DNA of 6,374 nt from CAYXUW01 sp964468375 (GTDB taxonomy: Bacteria > Planctomycetota > Phycisphaerae > Sedimentisphaerales > Anaerobacaceae). Below are positions 1 through 4,371 of this stretch, in pieces. Numbering within the stretch: the first letter of the stretch is position 1; every line of letters starts with the position of its first letter. The notes under the pieces are model-generated. The model was not told where the DNA came from. It was given only the letters and a program-made list of their open reading frames with translations, and did no database searches. Made by a program: the position numbers and the translations under genes. The stretch lies in assembly GCA_964468375.1 (NCBI GenBank), contig CAYXUW010000117.1, forward strand, positions 1-6,374, written 5' to 3'.

Positions 1-164
1 TTCACTGCAACTTTCAGAAGCTTTCTGTAGTTTTTGAAAATTTTTGAACGTTTGCTCATAAACCCGCGCCGTTGCCCCCTTTCACGCCGTTTTATGATTG
101 AACCGCCCCCAATCCTTGTTTTGTCTTCTTTAAAATATAACTGCTTATTAACAAATAGCTTACG
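1..164. other. Left-edge non-coding stretch, no gene supported
   Basis: This is the sequence downstream of the small basic protein gene. I see no supported coding region, tRNA or strong terminator. Two weak hairpins are present. One is CAGAA-GCT-TTCTG at 15-27, followed on the plus strand by TAGTTTTT. The other is TAGC-TTAC-GCTA at 156-167, which overlaps the stop codon of the minus-strand gene and is followed on the minus strand by TTTGTT. Both stems are only 4-5 bp, so neither is called as a terminator. The operon's transcription may end further left, outside the window. Confidence 0.5.
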
Positions 165-476
165 CTACTTTGGCTTCTCTTTTTCCTTCGGTTTCTCTTT
201 CGGTTGCTCTGCAGACTCTGCCGGTGCTGCTTCAGCCGGTGCTGCTTCAGCCGGTACTGCTCCCTCAACAGCTGCTGCACCCTCCACAGGGGCTTCTTCC
301 TTCATCTTCTTGCCGGCGTGACTCTTACGATGAGCGACTTTCGGCAGCCCGAATAAAGAATCCCCCTCAGCCCATCGTTCTTCGTCTTTTAACTTCTCGA
401 TGCGTTCCGCCCGAGTCAAAACGTTTCGGTGTCTTTTCAATGCACCCTTGATTTTCAATGTACGGTCAATAGACAT
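165..476 (-). CDS. PVC-lineage small basic protein with extended Ala/Pro/Glu/Lys tail
   Basis: This 103-aa protein begins MSIDRTLKIKGAL. Residues 1-58 carry the hallmarks of a short basic protein family I know from Chlamydiae, Verrucomicrobia and Planctomycetes (TIGR04137-type, from memory): HRNVLTRAERIEKL at 16-29, RWAEGDSLFGLPKV at 34-47, then HRKSHAGKK at 49-57. The family function is unproven. Its small size, high charge and strong conservation suggest a nucleic-acid or ribosome-associated role, which is inference. A longer reading from 500 adds eight residues, but the start at 476 fits the family N-terminus and has an AGGAG ribosome binding site (484-488) 7 nt upstream. The family members I recall are about 50-65 aa. 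Here residues 61-103 form a low-complexity tail, first Ala/Pro/Glu (EGAAAVEGAVPAEAAPAEAAPAES) and then Lys/Glu/Pro (PKEKPKEKEKPK), encoded by DNA repeats. It lies 16 nt downstream of the SPOR-like gene, probably in the same operon. Confidence 0.88.
   Translation of the reverse strand: MSIDRTLKIKGALKRHRNVLTRAERIEKLKDEERWAEGDSLFGLPKVAHRKSHAGKKMKEEAPVEGAAAVEGAVPAEAAPAEAAPAESAEQPKEKPKEKEKPK
181..265. repeat. In-frame tandem repeats encoding the tail of the small basic protein
   Basis: On the plus strand, 221-265 holds three 15-bp units. The unit ccggtgctgcttcag occurs at 221-235 and exactly again at 236-250, with a diverged third copy at 251-265. On the coding (minus) strand they give the PAEAAPAEAAPAE segment. 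Next to them, at about 181-208, a degenerate repeat of ttcggtttctcttt encodes PKEKPKEKEKPK. Because 15 is a multiple of 3, copy changes by slippage stay in frame, so tail length could vary between strains. Confidence 0.85.
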
Positions 477-483
477 TAAACAA

Positions 484-488
484 CTCCT
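484..488 (-). promoter_or_regulatory. Ribosome binding site deciding the small basic protein start
   Basis: On the minus strand the sequence AGGAG ends 7 nt before the ATG at 476-474. This places translation start at MSIDR rather than at the in-frame ATG at 500, which would lie inside the end of the upstream gene. Confidence 0.8.
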
Positions 489-492
489 AAAA

Positions 493-1239
493 CTATTCAC
501 TAAACTTCATGCCATACGCATCGCGAAACGGCTTACTGCCGAAAGTTTCGTATCCCGGCGGGGCCTTATATCCGGCGCCAAGCTCGATTATTCTCTGCTT
601 CGCAGAGTAACCGTCTGTTCCCTGCTTTTCGGGATTTTCATATTTGTCTACGGTAACCAGATAATACCAATCGCCGATTTTCATTATCTCAGTTTCTATG
701 CCGAACCCGGCAAAATACCGTTTTACCGGCTCCAAATCAGTCCTTACCTGATAAGTCTGTATCACAATCCGATTATCACCTTTCGGTGCAACCGGTTCGG
801 CTTTCGCAAAAAACAGCGGTGCCGGTTCTTTTTGCTCAACGGGAGCAGCCCTCCGCGGCTCACCAACAGCCGCCGCTTCAAAGGCCGCCTTCTGCTTACT
901 CTGCGGGGCTTTTACAGTCGAGTCAGCCGGCTCCCGAACGCTAATTTGGCCGAGCTGAAACGCCACCAAAAGCAACAGAATAAGCCCTAAAAGCAAGGCA
1001 ATTGCGAGCGGATAAGATATCGATATCTCAATCCTGCCGAAATTAAACTGCACAATTCTCGGCCTGTTAAGCCATTTTGCCGGCTCCCGAACAGAAATCT
1101 TCGCTGAGCTTTGCTCGCTTTGCTGCTCATCTTCGCCGGGGCTTACCGTTTGCGGTTTCTCCGAAGCCGTATCGGGATGCAACGTCCGCGATTCCTTAAT
1201 TACTTCGTAAAGGGCTTTTTTTTCGCGATTACGCGCCAT
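493..1239 (-). CDS. Single-pass membrane protein with SPOR-like C-terminal domain
   Basis: This is a conserved-hypothetical type of protein, 248 aa. It has a charged cytoplasmic N-terminus (MARNREKKALYEVI) with an acidic Gln/Ser-rich stretch to about residue 47. One membrane segment follows at about 76-96 (YPLAIALLLGLILLLLVAF). Then comes a Pro/Ala/Lys/Glu-rich linker (about 105-153). A compact domain at about 155-248 begins NRIVIQTYQVRTDLEPVKRYF and contains WYYLVTVDKY and YGMKF. Its beta-alpha-beta pattern and position resemble SPOR-like peptidoglycan-binding domains. If that is right, the domain faces the envelope and the protein is anchored in the inner membrane. The heptapeptide ISVREPA occurs twice, at 48-54 and 99-105, flanking the membrane segment. 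The ATG at 1239 has only a weak Shine-Dalgarno (GCGGAC) lying in an inverted repeat. It is the first gene of the operon with the small basic protein. The SPOR assignment is by appearance only and could be wrong. Confidence 0.75.
   Translation of the reverse strand: MARNREKKALYEVIKESRTLHPDTASEKPQTVSPGEDEQQSEQSSAKISVREPAKWLNRPRIVQFNFGRIEISISYPLAIALLLGLILLLLVAFQLGQISVREPADSTVKAPQSKQKAAFEAAAVGEPRRAAPVEQKEPAPLFFAKAEPVAPKGDNRIVIQTYQVRTDLEPVKRYFAGFGIETEIMKIGDWYYLVTVDKYENPEKQGTDGYSAKQRIIELGAGYKAPPGYETFGSKPFRDAYGMKFSE
926..1092. repeat. 14-bp direct repeat inside the SPOR-like gene
   Basis: The plus-strand sequence gccggctcccgaac occurs at 926-939 and again at 1079-1092. On the coding strand these two copies fall within the duplicated heptapeptide ISVREPA (residues 99-105 and 48-54), one copy on each side of the membrane segment. 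The spacing is 153 nt from start to start, so both copies are in the same frame. Confidence 0.85.
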
Positions 1240-1257
1240 AATTAAGTCCGCTTAATT
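1240..1257. promoter_or_regulatory. Inverted repeat abutting the start codon of the SPOR-like gene
   Basis: AATTAAG (1240-1246) and CTTAATT (1251-1257) form a perfect 7-bp inverted repeat around TCCG (1247-1250). It lies directly against the ATG at 1239-1237 and contains the only Shine-Dalgarno-like bases upstream. It could be a protein-binding palindrome or a weak hairpin that hides the ribosome binding site. An AT-rich 7-bp stem is only moderately stable, so chance remains possible. Confidence 0.45.
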
Positions 1258-1476
1258 CGATACGACAAACAGCTCAGCCACAAACAACCATTGTATTAGG
1301 GCTGCTTACACATAACAAGCCAAAATCGGCAAATAAATTAACCAATTTTTTACAACATTTCACTATGTATTTCAATTAAAATCGCTGAGGCAGCCAAATA
1401 GTTGTGCGAAAATCAAGCAAAATAGCTCAAAACAAACGTCTGCTCTTTCATAAAATAGCGAGAAAAGGACAGTAGT
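1258..1476. other. Divergent intergenic region, left half
   Basis: This AT-rich stretch lies between the minus-strand membrane/small basic operon and the plus-strand leader. I see no ORF with a credible start here. It carries the best minus-strand promoter candidate of the window (1347-1375). Plus-strand promoter candidates for the following leader are weak: a TAAAAT at 1451-1456 has no good -35 partner. No tRNA, recognised riboswitch or terminator is visible. Confidence 0.5.
1347..1375 (-). promoter_or_regulatory. Candidate sigma70-type promoter for the SPOR-like/small basic operon
   Basis: Read on the minus strand, TTGAAA (plus 1370-1375, 5/6 match to TTGACA) is followed after exactly 17 nt by TAAAAA (plus 1347-1352, 4/6 match to TATAAT). 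A transcript starting just downstream would have a 5' leader of about 100 nt before the ATG at 1239. The region is AT-rich, so a chance match is not excluded. Confidence 0.35.
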
Positions 1477-1626
1477 ATGAGGCGGTTTTTAAAACATTTC
1501 AATCAAACTTGGCGGATTGAATATCCTCGTTGTACGGTGGCACGGGGGTTAGTCAGCTCCTTCAGCGGAAATTTTCCCGCAAGGCGGTCAAAGTGTCGGA
1601 TAACCGCCGTTTCGGGCGGAGAGTAA
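1477..1626 (+). CDS. Possible 49-aa basic small ORF or leader peptide
   Basis: An ATG at 1477 opens 49 codons ending in TAA at 1624-1626. The protein starts MRRFLKHFNQTWRIEYPRC and ends in a Ser/Gly/Arg-rich stretch (SKCRITAVSGGE). It is strongly basic, with many arginines. An AAGGA sequence (1465-1469) sits 7 nt before the ATG, a good ribosome binding site. I recognise no family. Against it being a real protein, the second half overlaps G/C-rich inverted repeats (1565-1619), and the codons lean on CGG, AGG and GGG. It could be a translated leader for the cysteine-protein genes 64 nt downstream, part of a non-coding RNA, or chance. Confidence 0.3.
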   Translation: MRRFLKHFNQTWRIEYPRCTVARGLVSSFSGNFPARRSKCRITAVSGGE

Positions 1627-1692
1627 AAAGCCGATAATACAAATATAGGATAGAAGAACGGCTGTGTAAAGAATCGGAAAGAAAAGGCCGTT
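1565..1692 (+). promoter_or_regulatory. Leader with mutually exclusive hairpins ending at a TTG start
   Basis: Several stems compete for shared strands. GCGG (1565-1568) can pair with CCGC (1577-1580). ACCGCC (1603-1608) can pair upstream with GGCGGT (1583-1588), and its CCGCC (1604-1608) can instead pair downstream with GGCGG (1615-1619). CGGCT (1659-1663) can pair with AGCCG (1629-1633), whereas the overlapping AACGGC (1657-1662) is perfectly complementary to GCCGTT (1687-1692). The last pairing covers the first two bases of the TTG start of the next gene and encloses its GGAAAG Shine-Dalgarno-like sequence in the loop. The arrangement resembles an attenuator or riboswitch expression platform. 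I do not recognise a known riboswitch aptamer. Confidence 0.35.
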
Positions 1693-1948
1693 GAAATTTA
1701 CACAAGAACAGCGCGAGAAACTGGGGGAATTCACGCAAGGGATAAACTGCGAGCAGAACTTCTCATGCTATGATTTGGAGCCGGAGGTTCTTTTTAGAAA
1801 ACGCAATCTCGGACTGGAAGAATATCTCGAATGCATCGGCTGCAAAGAGGACCCCGGTGAGTGCCAATACGCACTGCTTATTTTCGGAAATATATATCTC
1901 TGCACGTGCCCCGTTCGCAGCTACATAGCGGACAATATGGGGAGCTGA
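1691..1948 (+). CDS. Small cysteine-rich protein, copy 1 of a tandem paralogous pair
   Basis: This 85-aa soluble protein has no signal peptide or membrane segment. I recall similar short hypothetical proteins in deltaproteobacteria and planctomycetes but know no function. Cysteines are at 20, 26, 48, 51, 58, 71 and 73. Six of them (all but C51) align with the next gene. The pattern is C-x5-C near the start, a central C, and a C-x-CPVRxYIA end. The close, conserved pairs suggest metal or Fe-S binding, or disulfides, which is inference. The start is TTG at 1691: the upstream frame has a stop at 1667-1669 and no ATG between, and the resulting N-terminus (MKFTQEQ) aligns with MEWTEQQ of the next protein. 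The ribosome binding site is weak (GGAAAG, 9 nt away), and the start may be hidden by a hairpin. It is followed 3 nt after its stop by its paralogue. Confidence 0.82.
   Translation: MKFTQEQREKLGEFTQGINCEQNFSCYDLEPEVLFRKRNLGLEEYLECIGCKEDPGECQYALLIFGNIYLCTCPVRSYIADNMGS
1939..1944 (+). promoter_or_regulatory. Ribosome binding site of cysteine-protein copy 2, inside copy 1
   Basis: GGGGAG lies in the last codons of copy 1, 7 nt before the ATG at 1952. It is much stronger than the site in front of the TTG start of copy 1, so copy 2 may be translated more than copy 1 from the same mRNA. The end of copy 2 retains a related sequence (ggagagctgac at 2191-2201), which fits a tandem duplication. Confidence 0.75.
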
Positions 1949-1951
1949 CCG

Positions 1952-2200
1952 ATGGAGTGGACAGAGCAGCAGAAAAAAAAGATGGAGGAAATCGTTGGTG
2001 AAGTAGACTGTCCGAACGACTTTAAATGTTTCAAATTAGAGCCGGAGGAGATTCTCAAAGCGCGCAACATCGGCATAGAGGGCTATCTTGACTGTTCAGA
2101 AAATAAGCCACAGGAATGCGAATTCGCACTTCCCTTCGGAGAGAAATATATATGCAAATGTCCCGTTCGGGTTTATATAGCCCAAAATACGGAGAGCTGA
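1952..2200 (+). CDS. Small cysteine-rich protein, copy 2 of a tandem paralogous pair
   Basis: This 82-aa protein is roughly 45% identical by eye to the preceding 85-aa one. Cysteines are at 20, 26, 48, 56, 68 and 70; all six align with copy 1, and copy 1's extra C51 is absent. Shared blocks are LEPE at 29-32, RN.G.E.YL.C at 38-48, ECEFAL at 55-60 and CKCPVRVYIA at 68-77. It appears soluble and cytoplasmic. Six invariant cysteines in about 80 residues suggest a small metal-binding or redox-active fold, but no histidine-rich or classical zinc-ribbon spacing fits. It starts 3 nt after the stop of copy 1, so the two are one operon, probably from duplication. Its stop codon lies 2 nt from that of the converging RRM gene, with no terminator between. 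Confidence 0.85.
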   Translation: MEWTEQQKKKMEEIVGEVDCPNDFKCFKLEPEEILKARNIGIEGYLDCSENKPQECEFALPFGEKYICKCPVRVYIAQNTES

Positions 2201-2202
2201 CT

Positions 2203-2547
2203 TTAGTAGCTTCGCCTTCCACCCCCGCCGCCGAAGCCAGAGCTTCTTCCACCTCTGCCTCTGCCGCCGGGTCTTCCGCCGCCTCTGCCACCCTGCCTGC
2301 CTGCCGGTCTGGGTCGCGCTTCATTGACGTTAATACTGCGTCCCATCAAATCGGTACCGTTCATCTGCTCGATTGCCTCATGTGCTTGTTGTTTTGAGGG
2401 CATCTGCACAAAGCCGAAACCTCTCGATTCGCCGCTGAATTTGTCTTTAATGATGTTGGCAGATTCGACCTGTCCAAAGGCCTCGAAGGCCTTGCGAAGG
2501 TCATCTTCAGTTACCTGATGCGACAAATTACCCACATAAATGTTCAT
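2203..2547 (-). CDS. RRM RNA-binding protein with RGG/glycine-rich tail
   Basis: This 114-aa protein has a single RNA recognition motif at residues 1-79. RNP2 is IYVGNL at 3-8 and RNP1 is RGFGFVQM at 42-49, with the aromatic residues Y4, F44 and F46 that stack on RNA bases. The sequence ends the fold with GRSINVNEARP at 69-79. The tail at 80-114 is Arg/Gly-rich (GGRGGGRPGGRGRGG, ending GGGGGRRSY), typical of the bacterial RRM proteins seen in cyanobacteria, planctomycetes and others. Some cyanobacterial members are cold-induced and bind mRNA. The protein is probably cytoplasmic and an RNA chaperone or post-transcriptional regulator. The start at 2547 is supported by GGGAG (2556-2560) 8 nt upstream and by the family's MxIYVGNL beginning. 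It is transcribed alone, behind the terminator at 2735-2770. Confidence 0.95.
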   Translation of the reverse strand: MNIYVGNLSHQVTEDDLRKAFEAFGQVESANIIKDKFSGESRGFGFVQMPSKQQAHEAIEQMNGTDLMGRSINVNEARPRPAGRQGGRGGGRPGGRGRGGRSSGFGGGGGRRSY

Positions 2548-2734
2548 ATTGTTTGCTCCCTTTCATTAAACTGGTACCGGAACTGCCAATTCCATCGGAT
2601 AATTGTGTTGTCGCATCCATCTGGCGGTCTGTTCTGATACTCCCTATTAAAAGTGCTTAACTGCCGAGTTAAACGCAACTCTAATTACCATAACCGTCTG
2701 ACAAAAGCAACTACATAAAAATATTTTATTTAAA
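2548..2734 (-). promoter_or_regulatory. Upstream region of the RRM gene
   Basis: The RRM gene must have its own promoter here, because a strong terminator closes the gene behind it. The best candidate reads TTGTCA (plus 2699-2704) then TAGAGT after only 15 nt, which is weak. Between it and the gene lies an inverted repeat, TTAACT-GCCG-AGTTAA (2657-2672), that would fall in the 5' leader as a short hairpin or act as an operator. The leader would be over 100 nt long. No convincing small ORF is present. Confidence 0.35.
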
Positions 2735-2770
2735 CTAAAAAAGCCCTGTCGGAAGACAGGGCTTTTTTAG
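2735..2770. terminator. Strong intrinsic terminator, readable in both directions
   Basis: A perfect 16-bp inverted repeat spans 2735-2750 and 2755-2770, around the loop GGAA. Its core is AGCCCTGTC/GACAGGGCT, flanked by A6 and T6, so each strand has a GC stem followed by a U-run. It lies 50 nt downstream of the stop codon of the haem-propeller gene on the minus strand and ends that operon's transcript. The same structure would stop plus-strand readthrough arriving from the cysteine-protein operon across the RRM gene. Confidence 0.95.
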
Positions 2771-2820
2771 ATTCAAGAACAGTTAAGCTATGCAGCGGAG
2801 ATATTTTTGAAAGTCTTTGA

Positions 2821-4371
2821 CTATTCACGCTCCTGCTGCCAGGCAGGCAATTCATCAGCGCCTGCAGCCGGCGTGGCGGAGGTCATAGGAATATCTACAG
2901 GAATGCACTGCTGCGAGCAAGCTATACGACCGAGAGCTTTATTGTTAACTCGAACCGGTTCACTAATCAATTCAGGCACGCTGAAGGTTTTAAGGCAGTA
3001 ATCATAAAAGGTTGGATCTTTTTGCGGGACTATAAACGGTTTATATGCCCTGCCATTCTCATCAACGTAACTCAGATAGGTCCTGGTAAACAAACCATAG
3101 TCTCTTTTACTGCTAAAAGCTATCCATCGGCTATTAGCTGACCAGCTATGCCAGGATTCGGAATATTCACTATTGATATCAAGCTTTCGATAATCACCCG
3201 TCTGAAGGTTCATAAGGTAAAGGTCACTACTCGGTTGATAAATAGGAAAGCAGCCGTATTCAGACATACAAAAAAGAAGAAACCGACCATCTGGTGATAT
3301 ACGCGGCAGCAAAATACTCAAACCGGTTTGTCCAGCAGAGAGAACCGTCTCGGGCCGGCCCCACTGGTCGGTTTCAACATTATAACTAACGCGCCTCAGA
3401 TCATATTTAACCTTCTCATAGTTTTCAGGAGGCACCTTGTTACCATCTTTCCACAATATCGGCGCGCTGCAAAAGTAGAGGTACTTACCATCAGGTGTCC
3501 AAGCAGGATATGACTCGAGCCGATTTTTCTCAGACAGTTCCGAGGGCACTTCAACTGTTTGACTGTCAATTTTATAATAGAATATCGCACTATCAAGGTC
3601 AACGACATCACGAGTTTCCATCCCGGATGTATGGAAAAACTGTCTGACCTTATTCGCCGAATAGGCGGCTAATTCCCCGCTTGGATGCCAGGCTGTATAG
3701 CCAAATCTTGTGCTGACCTTTTTTATTATGTCACCATTTATATACAATGCTGCACTACCATATCTCGTGCTTCGCGTGCCGATAAACATACTATCAGTAC
3801 TGTTGTTAAGAAAACTGTGACAGTTCAGGCAACCACTTCCGAAAGTTTTATTGTTCATTACGACAGACTGGTCGTAGTTTTCGAGGTTGCGCTGATAAAT
3901 GCCAATCTGACCCCAATTAGTACATACCGGCCCAATATGACGATATGCAATATGGTTATCAATATCTTCTTCCGCGATAATATTTTCAATTCTCCGGTAT
4001 CTTGTCCATTGGTTCTTCTTTATGTAGATGTCATAAAATAATTTCTCGCCTCGATTTGCTTCTAAGAGCAATTTCCACGCTCTTAAAGGAATCATTATCT
4101 TGCCGTTCCTGCTGGAAACACTGATGGCAGCTCCTTTGGAAGAGTATATTTCAACAAAGTAACCGCTGCCCTCTTCAGCAACAGTGAAATTCAAAGGCGC
4201 AATATTCGCAGGAATAATAACGCTGGAATAATCCGGCTTAATTGCTGCAGGTCGGTCAACCTCTATATATTCCTTTGGCTCTGCGGAACTTCCGGAAAAC
4301 AAGAATCCTCCTGCAATAATCACAAGGACACAAAGGAAAAAAGTTATTAGATAACCATAGTGGACTTTCAT
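2821..4371 (-). CDS. Exported PD40/TolB-type beta-propeller with one c-type haem motif
   Basis: This 516-aa protein has an N-terminal hydrophobic segment at 8-26 (ITFFLCVLVIIAGGFLF), acting as signal peptide or anchor, so it acts outside the cytoplasm. Residues 50-140 form a beta-rich domain. A CLNCH motif at 181-185 (CxxCH) can attach one haem c. Four PD40-like propeller blades follow: AWHPSGELAAYS at 227-238, AWTPDGKYLYFCS at 290-302, PRISPDGRFLLFCMS at 356-370 and HSWSANSRWIAFSSKR at 408-423. Another conserved-looking block is KPFIVPQKDPTFYDY at 444-458. I recall Bacteroidetes proteins with the same order (CxxCHS, WHPSGK, SPDG, HSWSSNSRW, PQKDP), often labelled TolB-like or cytochrome c biogenesis; their function is unknown. 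The start overlaps the stop of the upstream membrane protein gene by ATGA, indicating coupled translation. Extra cysteines at 150, 301, 368, 374, 459, 485 and 489 could form disulfides. No cytochrome maturation genes are visible here. Confidence 0.87.
   Translation of the reverse strand: MKVHYGYLITFFLCVLVIIAGGFLFSGSSAEPKEYIEVDRPAAIKPDYSSVIIPANIAPLNFTVAEEGSGYFVEIYSSKGAAISVSSRNGKIMIPLRAWKLLLEANRGEKLFYDIYIKKNQWTRYRRIENIIAEEDIDNHIAYRHIGPVCTNWGQIGIYQRNLENYDQSVVMNNKTFGSGCLNCHSFLNNSTDSMFIGTRSTRYGSAALYINGDIIKKVSTRFGYTAWHPSGELAAYSANKVRQFFHTSGMETRDVVDLDSAIFYYKIDSQTVEVPSELSEKNRLESYPAWTPDGKYLYFCSAPILWKDGNKVPPENYEKVKYDLRRVSYNVETDQWGRPETVLSAGQTGLSILLPRISPDGRFLLFCMSEYGCFPIYQPSSDLYLMNLQTGDYRKLDINSEYSESWHSWSANSRWIAFSSKRDYGLFTRTYLSYVDENGRAYKPFIVPQKDPTFYDYCLKTFSVPELISEPVRVNNKALGRIACSQQCIPVDIPMTSATPAAGADELPAWQQERE
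3817..3831 (-). other. Haem c attachment motif CLNCH in the propeller protein
   Basis: The minus-strand codons TGC CTG AAC TGT CAC encode C181-L-N-C184-H185, the canonical CxxCH that covalently binds haem c. It lies between the N-terminal beta domain and the first propeller blade. The distal ligand cannot be assigned from sequence. Confidence 0.8.
4368..4371 (-). other. ATGA stop/start overlap coupling the membrane and haem-propeller genes
   Basis: On the minus strand the four bases ATGA contain both the ATG of the propeller gene and the TGA of the membrane protein gene. The ribosome binding site of the second gene is modest (GGGA), so its translation probably depends on ribosomes finishing the first. 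Confidence 0.9.

Noticed and set aside
15..38. Hairpin CAGAA-GCT-TTCTG followed by a T-run, as plus-strand terminator
   Set aside because: A 5-bp stem with only two GC pairs and an interrupted T-run is too weak to call.
400..990. Plus-strand open frame of 196 codons opposite the SPOR-like gene
   Set aside because: It lies across two well-supported minus-strand genes, has no ribosome binding site and reads as low-quality basic sequence. It is a shadow frame.
1504..1692. Possible SRP RNA, 6S RNA, tmRNA or known riboswitch
   Set aside because: None of the conserved sequence blocks I know for these RNAs is present (for example the SRP GGAAGGAAGCAGCC-like loop or the c-di-GMP riboswitch core). 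Only the alternative hairpins are reported.
2055..2324. Minus-strand open frame of 89 codons spanning the convergent gene ends
   Set aside because: It overlaps both the second cysteine protein and the RGG tail of the RRM gene, and is open only because of the biased glycine/arginine codons there.
2550..2640. A 30-codon minus-strand ORF overlapping the start of the RRM gene
   Set aside because: It has no ribosome binding site, and its reading frame runs into the RRM gene. Nothing supports translation.
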